Positions 1 to 7,587 of a stretch of 10,788 bases of DNA are shown here, one piece after another (position 1 is the first letter of the stretch; each line of letters opens with the position of its first letter). The stretch is from assembly GCA_003500135.1 (NCBI GenBank), contig DNTA01000277.1, positions 1-10,788 of the forward strand. The letters run 5' to 3'. The notes under the pieces are model-generated. The model did no database searches. It saw only the letters and a program-made list of their open reading frames with translations, and had not been told where the DNA came from. Source of the DNA: Cytophagales bacterium (GTDB lineage Bacteria > Bacteroidota > Bacteroidia > Cytophagales > Cyclobacteriaceae). Made by a program: the position numbers and the translations under genes.

Positions 1-19
1 TATTTCTCATTTTAGTCAT
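1..19 (-). CDS. Start of probable susD-like gene, cut by window edge
   Basis: Reading leftward after the susC stop codon, an ATG appears 12 bp downstream (complement of 17-19) and continues in frame to the window edge as M-T-K-M-R-N. A second in-frame ATG three codons later (8-10) is an equally possible start. In Bacteroidota a susC-type receptor gene is almost always followed immediately, on the same strand, by the gene for its SusD-like substrate-binding surface lipoprotein, so position and spacing fit that partner. Only six codons are visible, so the protein itself gives no support; the call rests on gene order. Confidence 0.45.
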
Positions 20-31
20 TGTAAATTTTTC

Positions 32-3000
32 TTAGAAATTGAGGTTGACACCTAGCATATATGTTCTTGGACGAGGATAAATATTATTATCAATTCCCCC
101 GTCTACTTCTGGGTCCAAACCTGTGTAATTTGTTATAACGAACGCATTTTGTACCGTTAGCGCGATTCTACCATTGAGCTTCTCTGTAAAGAGTTTATCA
201 AAGCTATAGCCTAAAGTAATGTAGTCCATTCTAAAGAAAGATGCATTTTCTAGGTAAAAATCCGACCAATATTGAGCAGTCATGAACTGAGTTTTTTCAA
301 CATCTGTTAAAATGTTGGCAGTATATCCAGATTGATTGTATAAATTTTGATACAAAGCCATATTTGAGGCGTTGTTGTTATATACATAGTTGTCAAGATT
401 TATACGACCGGAAAATGAAAAATCAATATTTTTGTAATTCAATCTTGAAGAAATACCTATTAAATAATCAGGAGCTGGGTTTTGCAAGTAATATTTATTT
501 AAGTCATTTCCTGAAACATTTCCGCCTTCACCGGTCTTATCAACATATAAACCTTCAATAGGCATTCCATCTTGGTTGTATACTTGACTGAACAAGTAGA
601 AGGTGTTTGCTGGATAACCAACCTGATTTATTTGTACAGTGTTACCAACACCACCTGCTATATCACCAGTGGTGTAACCAGGGTAACTAGGATCATCTAC
701 CAGAGTTAATTTGGTGATTTCGTTTTGGTTATAAGTCAGGTTTCCTGATATTTCCCAAGTGAAATCAACTTTTGAAATTGGTACGATACTTAAGCCAATT
801 TCAACACCTTTGTTTTCTAGTGAACCTACATTAGTGGTAAGGAAGTTTGAAAAGTTAATTCCTGCTGCTATTGGGATTTCATTCAATAGATCATCAGTCA
901 CTCTTTTATATAGGTCCACAGAACCAGAAACACGACCACTTAACAAGCTAATATCAAGTCCAATATTTTGAGTGGTGGTAGTTTCCCATTGTATTCCTGC
1001 ATCATAAGGATCTGGTCTTAAAGTGGGGGTGAATGAATTCCCAAATTGATAAAATGCACCTTGTTGGCTGATTGTATATGTAGGAATATAGGGATAATAA
1101 GTATCTCCAATATCCTGTTGTCCTGTTTGTCCCCATCCTGCACGTAATTTTAACTCATCGATAGCATCAACATTCCGTAAGAAGCTTTCTTCATTTATTT
1201 TCCATGCAAACGCAAATGCCGGGAATAAGCCCCATCGGTTGTCTTTAGCAAACCGCGACGAACCATCATTCCTTAATGTTGCCGTAATAAGATATCTATC
1301 TTTAAATGTGTAGTTCAAACGACCAAAAAAAGAGATAAGATAGTACTCGTTTTTATATACTGTAGTATCTGAACCCACATATTCACCATCTGTCTGTACC
1401 CAAGGCCTATTGGCATTATCACCTTCATTATAAAAGTGCTGATAAGAATAGCCTCCGGTAATATCAATTTTACTATCTATTGCATCAATATCTTTTTTGT
1501 AATTTAGATAGAAGTCTAATAATTCATTTTCTTTTGTTTGATTATATGATTTAACTTGATTTTGAGGTTCTCTGTAAGTCCAAGAACCTAAAGTATCAGA
1601 AGCATCATATCCATCTGTTGAGAAGTAATCATAGCCAAGATTTAATGTGACAGTCATATCTCGTAAAAACGGTAGCGTATAATCAATTTTACCACCTAAT
1701 ATATACCTTTGAGCATCTGAAGTATTAGTTCTGTATTCCAATTGGGCTACTGGATTGTGTGTAGCAATATTATTAGGAACGCCATTAATCGGGTCGCCAG
1801 AAGTTAGTTCAGTCCATGCCGTATATCCTCCATATCTAGTGTTTCCATTGCTAACGGGCTGAGTTGGATCAAATTGCACAGCAGCTCCAATAGCATCTGG
1901 ATTAGAGAAGTTGTTGCCAATAAATGATCCTTTGGCATTAATATTGATTCTTAAATCATCATTGAACAAAGAAGGAGTTACATTAACATTGAAACTGGTT
2001 CGCTCCATATTATTGTACTTCAATATTCCATTTTGGTTTGTATAGCCCAGTGAAACTCGATAAGGAATATCTTTTACAGCGCCACTCAAGCTAACATTGT
2101 GATCAGTTGAAATGGCATTTTGATAAATTTCTTTTTGCCAATCAGTATCTGCTTCACCTAATAGATCAAGCGCCTGGTTTGTTAATCCGTGGTTATCTAC
2201 GCGATCCTGAATAAGTGTACGATATTCGTCGCCATTATGAACATCCATGTAATTAGCAGGAACACCAACAGATACATTTCCGTTATAACTCAACGTCATT
2301 TTTCCTTTTGACCCTTGTTTGGTTGTTATTATAATAACACCATTGGATGCCCTGGAACCGTAAATCGCAGTAGCAGATGCATCTTTAAGTACAGTAAATG
2401 TTTCTATATCATTAGGATTAATAGTTGATAACGGATTTGCCATTCCCGATATTCCTGAGCTTTCCAAAGGAATTCCGTCAACTACAAATAATGGATCATT
2501 ACTTGCACGCAATGAAGAACCACCGCGAATCCGAATTGTTGAACCAGTACCTGCTGCTCCACCTTGTGTTGTAATAACAACACCGGGAGCTTTACCCATA
2601 ATGAGTTCTTGTGGTGTAGCTATGGCTCCTTTATTGAAGTCTTCAGTAGAAACCGACGTTACTGCACCTGTCGCATCTTCTTTTTTAACTTCGCCATATC
2701 CAATTACTACAATTTCCTGTAGCGCTTGGATATCCGGCATCAGGGTTACATCAATAACTGATCTGTTACCAACTTCTATTTCTTCAGTTTGGTATCCCAC
2801 AAATGAAAAAACCAGAGTGGTGTTCTCCGGAACGTTTAAAGAATAATTACCATCGAAGTCCGTTACGGTACCTTCGCTGGTTCCTTTTACAATTACGTTA
2901 ACACCGGGCATGGCGGAATTGTCCTCGCCATCCACGACTTTACCGCTGACTGTTCTTCCCTGCGCATACAAACTTCCCAAGCTTGTAATCAGCAAGAATG

Positions 3001-3040
3001 AAGCAGACATCAGAATTGATAAGAGGTACTTTTGCTTCAT
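32..3040 (-). CDS. SusC/RagA-family TonB-linked outer membrane receptor
   Basis: This is a TonB-dependent outer membrane transporter of the SusC/RagA family. It imports oligosaccharides (or occasionally peptides) together with a SusD lipoprotein lid. I chose the internal ATG at 3040 (1002 aa) over the upstream ATG at 3070, because it places a clean signal peptide (MKQKYLLSILM, then a hydrophobic core, SLYA|Q, residues 1-26) at the N-terminus. A carboxypeptidase-regulatory-like domain follows (about 29-105, with VSGKVVDGEDNSAMPGVNV and the GTVTDFDGNYSL turn). Then come a TonB-box-like stretch EIVVIGYG (about 109-116), the plug with DPLFVVDGIP and the family signature YGSRASNGVIIITTK (about 227-241), and a long beta-barrel ending in the aromatic C-terminus LGVNLNF. 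No STN domain precedes the plug, so signalling through an anti-sigma/ECF pair is unlikely, in keeping with the divergent LacI regulator. The cargo is unknown. It is intact and of usual length. Confidence 0.95.
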   Translation of the reverse strand: MKQKYLLSILMSASFLLITSLGSLYAQGRTVSGKVVDGEDNSAMPGVNVIVKGTSEGTVTDFDGNYSLNVPENTTLVFSFVGYQTEEIEVGNRSVIDVTLMPDIQALQEIVVIGYGEVKKEDATGAVTSVSTEDFNKGAIATPQELIMGKAPGVVITTQGGAAGTGSTIRIRGGSSLRASNDPLFVVDGIPLESSGISGMANPLSTINPNDIETFTVLKDASATAIYGSRASNGVIIITTKQGSKGKMTLSYNGNVSVGVPANYMDVHNGDEYRTLIQDRVDNHGLTNQALDLLGEADTDWQKEIYQNAISTDHNVSLSGAVKDIPYRVSLGYTNQNGILKYNNMERTSFNVNVTPSLFNDDLRININAKGSFIGNNFSNPDAIGAAVQFDPTQPVSNGNTRYGGYTAWTELTSGDPINGVPNNIATHNPVAQLEYRTNTSDAQRYILGGKIDYTLPFLRDMTVTLNLGYDYFSTDGYDASDTLGSWTYREPQNQVKSYNQTKENELLDFYLNYKKDIDAIDSKIDITGGYSYQHFYNEGDNANRPWVQTDGEYVGSDTTVYKNEYYLISFFGRLNYTFKDRYLITATLRNDGSSRFAKDNRWGLFPAFAFAWKINEESFLRNVDAIDELKLRAGWGQTGQQDIGDTYYPYIPTYTISQQGAFYQFGNSFTPTLRPDPYDAGIQWETTTTQNIGLDISLLSGRVSGSVDLYKRVTDDLLNEIPIAAGINFSNFLTTNVGSLENKGVEIGLSIVPISKVDFTWEISGNLTYNQNEITKLTLVDDPSYPGYTTGDIAGGVGNTVQINQVGYPANTFYLFSQVYNQDGMPIEGLYVDKTGEGGNVSGNDLNKYYLQNPAPDYLIGISSRLNYKNIDFSFSGRINLDNYVYNNNASNMALYQNLYNQSGYTANILTDVEKTQFMTAQYWSDFYLENASFFRMDYITLGYSFDKLFTEKLNGRIALTVQNAFVITNYTGLDPEVDGGIDNNIYPRPRTYMLGVNLNF

Positions 3041-3076
3041 ACTTATAAAATTTAGATTGGTTTTAAACAATATTTC

Positions 3077-3100
3077 AAATAAGCAACATTCTGCTTATTT
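3077..3100 (-). promoter_or_regulatory. Hairpin in the susC leader
   Basis: A perfect 9-bp inverted repeat (AAATAAGCA at 3077-3085, TGCTTATTT at 3092-3100) encloses a 6-nt loop, 37-60 nt upstream of the chosen susC start. In the susC mRNA it would form a mostly A-U stem with two G-C pairs. It could affect translation or mRNA stability, or be the target of a dimeric DNA-binding protein. It has no U-tract and too little GC to look like a terminator. The repeat is seen directly; any function is inference. Confidence 0.4.
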
Positions 3101-3191
3101 AAAATATGACTTTAATCATTTAATTAATAAATGTTTGATATAATAACAGTTCAATCATTCTTCGATGAAACCTTGTTTAATCTCAAGAATT

Positions 3192-3199
3192 CAAAGTTA
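3192..3199 (-). promoter_or_regulatory. Bacteroidota -7 element for susC
   Basis: The minus strand reads TAACTTTG, an exact match to the Bacteroidota major sigma factor -7 consensus TAnnTTTG. I see no TTG at the expected distance for the -33 element, so the promoter would be weak or activator-dependent. Transcription would begin near 3185, giving a leader of about 145 nt that includes the hairpin at 3077-3100. The same octamer occurs in front of the acyltransferase gene at 4616. Confidence 0.4.
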
Positions 3200-3308
3200 A
3201 ACAATTGGCGCTGACTCATTCCATTGTAATAATTCATTGTGATCCCCCTGATATAAAGCTAAAATTACAAATAGAATAGTAAAAATCCATGTGAAATTAT
3301 GAATATTG

Positions 3309-3337
3309 CAGAAAACGTTTGCGGAATCGTTTGCGGT
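3309..3337. promoter_or_regulatory. Tandem LacI-type operator-like sites
   Basis: Two copies of CGTTTGCGG lie at 3316-3324 and 3328-3336, 12 bp apart. Each is the right half of an imperfect palindrome centred on CG. The left half of the first (GAAAACG, with the AAACGTTT core perfect) matches in 7 of 9 positions and that of the second in 6 of 9. Imperfect palindromes with a central CG flanked by A/T tracts are the typical operator form of LacI-family proteins, and such a regulator is encoded about 200 bp away. The sites lie about 110 bp upstream of the susC -7 element, so they may serve autoregulation or activation rather than simple blockage of susC. Binding is inferred, not shown. Confidence 0.5.
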
Positions 3338-3533
3338 AAAAAACAGAATAAAAAATCAAAATTCTTTCCAATTATAACTAGTTCCGCGTGAAATGCAAAA
3401 AGTATTATGAAAAATAATAGTATTACTTTCTTTGAACGAATGGCAATAATAGTCCAAAGTTTTTAAAAAGGATTTCGTATTTTTAATATATTGCTGACAG
3501 TATTATTTAAACAGGACTCTCAATTTTTTTGGA

Positions 3534-4562
3534 ATGTCAATTGAACAGGTTACGATTAAAGACATAGCGCGAAAGCTTAATATTGCTCCGTCAACTGTTT
3601 CCAGAGCACTTAAAGACCATCCCGATATAAGTGATGCTACCAAAAAAGCGGTAATGGAAGTAGCAAAAGAGATGGATTATCAGCCCAACACGGTTGCTTT
3701 GAGTTTGAGAAAAAGCAAAACCTTTACTTTAGGTGTTATCGTTCCTGAAATCGTGCACTTTTTCTTCTCGTCTATTATAAGTGGTATAGAAGACGTAGCT
3801 TATGCCGAAGGTTATCATGTTATGATCTGTCAGTCCAATGAAGATTTTGACAGAGAAGTGAGTAGTACCAATGCCTTATTAATGAGTAGGGTAGATGGCA
3901 TGCTGATTTCCATGTCGAAGCATACGGAGGACTATGATCATTTCCGAACTATTCAGAAACGAGGGATCCCCATTGTTTTTTTCGATCGTGTTTGCAAAGA
4001 ATTGGATACCAGTACGGTAGTGGCTGAAGATCATCATGGTGCTTACGAGGCTACGGAACACCTCATCAAGGCTGGCTGTCGTAAAATCATGCACCTCGAA
4101 GGCCCTACAGGTTTGCTGATCAGTAAAAACAGAAAACAAGGGTTCCTCGATGCCATGAAAGACTATGACCTTTCGGTTAAGGATGAATGGATCAGTAAAG
4201 CTGATAATTTCGAGGAGGGCTATAAAACTTTAAAGGAAGTTTTGATCAAAGGGGATAAACCTGACGCCGTATTCACCATAAATGATAAAACGGCTTTGGG
4301 AGCTATGAAAGCTATAAAAGAGCATGGTCTCCGAATTCCAACCGAAATAGCAATTGTAGGTTTCAGTGATGATCCTAATATAAATGTGTTAATAGATCCA
4401 CCTTTAACCAGTGTGGCACAACCCGGTTATGACATGGGAACTACTGCCGCCAGATTGTTTTTTGATCACCTGTCTAATAAGGAGAGCCTTGAAATCACTC
4501 ATGAAGTTTTAAAAACGCAACTTGTGATACGGGAGTCTTCACTATTTGGTAAAGAGCTTTAA
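3534..4562 (+). CDS. LacI-family transcriptional regulator
   Basis: This is a sugar-responsive DNA-binding repressor or activator of the LacI/GalR family, 342 aa, full length. The N-terminal helix-turn-helix is clear at residues 7-28 (TIKDIARKLNIAPSTVSRAL). A hinge helix follows at about 50-60, with Leu58 in the position of the minor-groove-inserting leucine. The rest is a periplasmic-binding-protein-like effector domain starting at LGVIVPE (66-72), with the family's usual RKQGFLDAM (200-208), FTINDKTALGAM (247-258) and IAIVGFSDDP (272-281). It is divergent from the susC-like gene and is probably the local regulator of that utilisation locus. The tandem operator-like repeat 200 bp upstream is the likely binding site. 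No Shine-Dalgarno sequence is visible, which is normal in this phylum. The effector sugar cannot be named. Confidence 0.93.
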   Translation: MSIEQVTIKDIARKLNIAPSTVSRALKDHPDISDATKKAVMEVAKEMDYQPNTVALSLRKSKTFTLGVIVPEIVHFFFSSIISGIEDVAYAEGYHVMICQSNEDFDREVSSTNALLMSRVDGMLISMSKHTEDYDHFRTIQKRGIPIVFFDRVCKELDTSTVVAEDHHGAYEATEHLIKAGCRKIMHLEGPTGLLISKNRKQGFLDAMKDYDLSVKDEWISKADNFEEGYKTLKEVLIKGDKPDAVFTINDKTALGAMKAIKEHGLRIPTEIAIVGFSDDPNINVLIDPPLTSVAQPGYDMGTTAARLFFDHLSNKESLEITHEVLKTQLVIRESSLFGKEL

Positions 4563-4615
4563 AAAAACTAATAGAAAAAGCGAGGTGTCTCGTGCCCTGA
4601 TTGAAAGTAAAGTTA

Positions 4616-4623
4616 TAACTTTG
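4616..4623 (+). promoter_or_regulatory. -7 element directly before the acyltransferase gene
   Basis: TAACTTTG matches the Bacteroidota -7 consensus TAnnTTTG exactly. It ends only 8 bp before the first ATG of the acyltransferase gene. A TTG lies at 4601-4603, but the 12-bp spacing is too short for a standard -33 element. A start site about 6 bp downstream would give a leader of just a few nucleotides, or about 10 nt if the second ATG at 4641 is used. Confidence 0.4.
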
Positions 4624-4631
4624 CCTTTTTA

Positions 4632-5570
4632 ATGATAAGTATGGCACAACCGTTTCGAAAAAAGCTCAAGTATTTTTTTCTGTATTACTTTATAAAGTTT
4701 GTTCTCGCTGCCACAAGGTTTTTTCCCAGGCGTTGGGTACTTTCATTTTATGCCGGTTTAAGTGGTATTGCCTTTCATTTTCTGAATAAAGATGCCAATA
4801 TCACCAGGGCCAATCTTAAATTGGCTTTTGGAGAGGAAATGGATGATACTCAAATCAATGATTTGGCAAAAAAGGTATGGAAAAATGTTGGTAAAAGCTT
4901 TGCGGATATCGCAAGAGCATTTCATTTTCGAAAAAAAGAACAACTGGATCCTATATTTGATGTTGAAGGGCTTGAGCATTTACAAAAAGCATACGATCAG
5001 GGCAAAGGAGTAATAGGAGTGGCCTGCCATATGGGCCCATACGAGTTAGGCGCTACCTATGTGGCATTGAGTGGCTTTAAAACAAATGTGATCGCCACCC
5101 CGGTGCATGATCCCAGGCTGGACGAAATGCTGGTTAGAAGCAGGACCAGTCGCGGACTCGTGAACATACCCCGTGGTAAAGACAATATCAAAATTATAAA
5201 GGCTTTAAAAAAGGGTGAATTGCTTTTTATACTAATCGATCAGGATACCAAGGTCGACTCTGTATTTGTCGATTTTTTTGGTAAAAAAGCCAAAACACCT
5301 ATCGGTGCAGCTCTTTTGGCCAAAAGGACCGGCGCCAAACTACTTCCTATAGCGGTTCGGCGGATTGAGAATGATAAAGTGCGGCTAATCATAAGGCCGG
5401 AAGTTCCCGTAGCCGATACCGGTGACGATGATTTAGATCTTTTGAAAACAACAGAAGCATTGACCAGGGTACATGAATCTATTATTCGCGAAGATGTGGC
5501 GCAGTGGATATGGATGCATGAACGTTGGAAGAGCAGGCCGCCAGAAGAAATCAGGCCAGATCAGGCGTAG
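4632..5570 (+). CDS. Late lipid A acyltransferase (LpxL/HtrB family)
   Basis: This inner-membrane-associated enzyme transfers a secondary acyl chain onto the lipid A precursor (lysophospholipid acyltransferase superfamily, LpxL/LpxM/HtrB branch), on the cytoplasmic face. Of its 312 residues, the N-terminus carries a hydrophobic anchor (about 14-28) after a basic start. The catalytic H-x4-E motif is ACHMGPYELG with His133 and Glu138. The family blocks LIDQDTKVDSVFVDFFGKKA (201-220) and the C-terminal QWIWMHERWK (291-300) are present. Two starts are possible: ATG at 4632 and, three codons later, ATG at 4641; the second would fit the close -7 element better. It follows the regulator gene by 69 bp but appears to have its own promoter. 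Its 3' end overlaps the convergent kinase gene by 10 bp. The family assignment is strong; the exact acyl position and chain are not known. Confidence 0.92.
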   Translation: MISMAQPFRKKLKYFFLYYFIKFVLAATRFFPRRWVLSFYAGLSGIAFHFLNKDANITRANLKLAFGEEMDDTQINDLAKKVWKNVGKSFADIARAFHFRKKEQLDPIFDVEGLEHLQKAYDQGKGVIGVACHMGPYELGATYVALSGFKTNVIATPVHDPRLDEMLVRSRTSRGLVNIPRGKDNIKIIKALKKGELLFILIDQDTKVDSVFVDFFGKKAKTPIGAALLAKRTGAKLLPIAVRRIENDKVRLIIRPEVPVADTGDDDLDLLKTTEALTRVHESIIREDVAQWIWMHERWKSRPPEEIRPDQA

Positions 5571-7573
5571 TGCGGAGCGCCCACTGAGTCAAGGCAAATG
5601 GTGAATTCAGAACCACGGTTTATTTGCGTATCCAGTTTTATATCGGCGTTTATTCTCTTTGCCAGCGTATTAACAATAGCGAGCCCCAGGCCGGTAGACG
5701 GCTCACCTCCGGTAGGTTTAGCGCTGAGTCGCTGAAATTTTTTGTACAATTGCTTTTTATCTTCTTCAGAAAAACCGGGCCCTTCATCTCGAATAGCTAC
5801 ACAGGCTTTTTGTCCTTTTGAAAAAGTCTTTATAAAGATATTGGCCTTTGTCGGAGAGAATTTTACCGCGTTTGAAATAAGGTTGTCAATTATTCTTTTT
5901 AACAGCTCCATGTCAGTAGCCACGAATATTTCATCAGAAAAATCACTCTGGATCCTGATGTTTTTATAATCAGCGATCAATTGATAGTGTTGAGTGGATT
6001 TCTGCATGAAATTGTTAAGGTCAAATGATTCAATTTTCAAGCTTTCCGAGCTTTCATAAGCACTTAGGTCTAGCAAGTCACGGATCAAATCATTGCCATT
6101 GTCAATTTCTTTAAAAACCACTCTCAGAATATCCTGTTGTTCCTCATTGAGGTTGCCGGTCATTTTTATTAAATTAACCAGCCCTCTTACCTTATTGAGC
6201 GGGCTTCTCAAATCGTGCGCTACTACACTCATGAGACCATCCTTTTCACGATTTGAATCTTCTAGGTCCTGATTGCTTCTGATAAGCTTTCTGTTCAGTT
6301 TTTTATATTTGGAATTAATGAAATAACCATATACCAGAATGGCCAGCAAAAGAAATATGGCTATGCCTAAATAGACATTATTTTTGCGATGGATTTTTAA
6401 TAATGCTTCATCCTTTTCATTTTGTTCCTTCAATAATTTATTTTCCGTCTCTTTTGCCAACAAATCATATTGAGCCTGCATATTTTGTATACTTTTTTCA
6501 GTCTCAATATTCATTATGCTATCACTCAGTTGGGTATACTTTTCATGGAATCCCAATGCCGTTTTGTAGTCGTTTTTGCCTTTGTATAAAGCCGTCAGAT
6601 CTTCGTAAGCATAAGTCAGTTGTTCAAGCGAAATACCTTCTTTTAGTATTTCGTAGGCCTTAAAGGTGTAGGGTTCTGCTTTTTCGTATTCACCCTGATC
6701 GAGGTACATTTTGCCGAGTTGCAAGTACACGAATGATCTGTCGGAAAGAGTGGTTTTAAAACTATCGAGATACTGAACACTTTTTACGAGGTATTTTTCG
6801 GCCAATTCATAGTTTTCATTGGCCAGAAATATACTGGCAAAATTATTATAACTTTTAAAGATCAGTTCTTGCTGTCCGTACTTTTGAGCATGGTCAATTG
6901 TTTTGTGATAATGCAAAACAGCAGAATCAAGTTGCTGTTTTAGATAATAGTAATTGCCATAGTTGAAATAAATAGAACCCAATGATTCCTGATCATCAAT
7001 CTCCTTGTAGATCTTTTCTGCATATTGATTGTATTCAAGCATTTTATCCAAATGTTGCCTGAACGACTGCGCCACGCTCAAATTATAATAGTTCTTGGCC
7101 AGTAAAATTTTCAACTCGATATTTTCAGAATGATTTTTGATCAGGCTATCGAGCAAAACCACATTTTGGTAATAGTAATCCTGACATTTTTCCAACCGGT
7201 CCATTTTTTGGTAAGTAATACCATAGTACCGGTTGATCATTGATTTTTGGTAGAAGTACTCAAAAGAATTTGTGTTTTTCATGGATTCCAATTGTGAGCT
7301 GGCGGAATCCAGGGATATCAAAGCATCAGTATACTTTCCCCGCAAGGCATTGAGATAACCTATTCGTGACAGGGGGGAAAGTTCTGCTTTTTTCTCTGGT
7401 AAATGATGGTAAAGAGTTGTGGCGGAGTCGAGATATATTTTTGCACTGTCTACATCACTTTTAATGGCCTCATCAAATTGGGTGAACAAATGATTTATAT
7501 CTTCACTCCGGGAGGTTTGTGCCCAGGAATGAGAGCAAATGAAGATAAAAAAAAGTGACAGCCATCTAGTCAT
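5561..7573 (-). CDS. TPR-containing sensor histidine kinase
   Basis: This 670-aa membrane sensor kinase has an extracytoplasmic TPR sensor. A signal peptide (MTRWLSLFFIFICSHSWA, cleavage about 18) is followed by tetratricopeptide-type helical repeats (about 25-350; for example ANENYELAEKYLVKSV and LDQGEYEKAEPYTFKAYEIL). A coiled coil (about 355-395) leads to one membrane segment (about 398-420) and a second short coiled coil. The HisKA H-box VVAHDLRSPL has phospho-acceptor His453. The ATPase domain has an N-box NLISNAVKFS (Asn568), a G1 box RDEGPGF (Asp596) and a G2 box STGLGLAIV (626-634), so the kinase looks active. No receiver domain is fused, and no response regulator gene lies in the window, so its partner is elsewhere. 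This is a common Bacteroidota architecture; the signal sensed is unknown. It is tail-to-tail with the acyltransferase gene. Confidence 0.95.
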   Translation of the reverse strand: MTRWLSLFFIFICSHSWAQTSRSEDINHLFTQFDEAIKSDVDSAKIYLDSATTLYHHLPEKKAELSPLSRIGYLNALRGKYTDALISLDSASSQLESMKNTNSFEYFYQKSMINRYYGITYQKMDRLEKCQDYYYQNVVLLDSLIKNHSENIELKILLAKNYYNLSVAQSFRQHLDKMLEYNQYAEKIYKEIDDQESLGSIYFNYGNYYYLKQQLDSAVLHYHKTIDHAQKYGQQELIFKSYNNFASIFLANENYELAEKYLVKSVQYLDSFKTTLSDRSFVYLQLGKMYLDQGEYEKAEPYTFKAYEILKEGISLEQLTYAYEDLTALYKGKNDYKTALGFHEKYTQLSDSIMNIETEKSIQNMQAQYDLLAKETENKLLKEQNEKDEALLKIHRKNNVYLGIAIFLLLAILVYGYFINSKYKKLNRKLIRSNQDLEDSNREKDGLMSVVAHDLRSPLNKVRGLVNLIKMTGNLNEEQQDILRVVFKEIDNGNDLIRDLLDLSAYESSESLKIESFDLNNFMQKSTQHYQLIADYKNIRIQSDFSDEIFVATDMELLKRIIDNLISNAVKFSPTKANIFIKTFSKGQKACVAIRDEGPGFSEEDKKQLYKKFQRLSAKPTGGEPSTGLGLAIVNTLAKRINADIKLDTQINRGSEFTICLDSVGAPHYA

Positions 7574-7587
7574 AGGTAATTCACCTA
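7573..7587 (-). promoter_or_regulatory. Shine-Dalgarno-like site inside a small hairpin at the kinase start
   Basis: On the minus strand the bases before the kinase ATG read TTAGGTGAATTACCT. AGGTGA is a good Shine-Dalgarno match 7 nt from the start codon, which is unusual in this phylum. TAGGT pairs perfectly with ACCTA (the last A being that of the ATG) around a 5-nt loop. A 5-bp stem is weak, but it would cover the ribosome-binding bases and touch the start codon. Confidence 0.35.

Larger units (their letters stand above)
3041..3533. other. Divergent regulatory region between susC-like and lacI-like genes
   Basis: This 493-bp AT-rich stretch has no convincing gene. It contains the susC -7 element, the leader hairpin and the tandem operator-like repeat, each listed separately. 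On the plus strand I could not find an exact -7 element for the regulator gene. The nearest is TTTCTTTG at 3427-3434, one mismatch from TAnnTTTG, about 100 bp before the start codon. Its length and divergent layout suggest that both genes are controlled from here. Confidence 0.6.

Noticed and set aside
2601..2846. Open frames on the plus strand inside the susC-like gene and similar antisense or off-frame frames across other genes.
   Set aside because: They lie within strongly supported protein genes in other frames and show low-complexity or non-protein-like composition, so they are shadow frames.
3381..3393. GTTCCGCGTGAAA considered as a third LacI-type operator.
   Set aside because: Only the outer TTC/GAA bases are symmetric; the centre does not match the CGTTTGCGG half-site of the tandem repeat.
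4581..4592. CGAG-GTGT-CTCG, a 4-bp stem after the LacI-type gene, considered as a terminator.
   Set aside because: The stem is too short and has no T-tract after it; no intrinsic terminator is supported between the regulator and acyltransferase genes.
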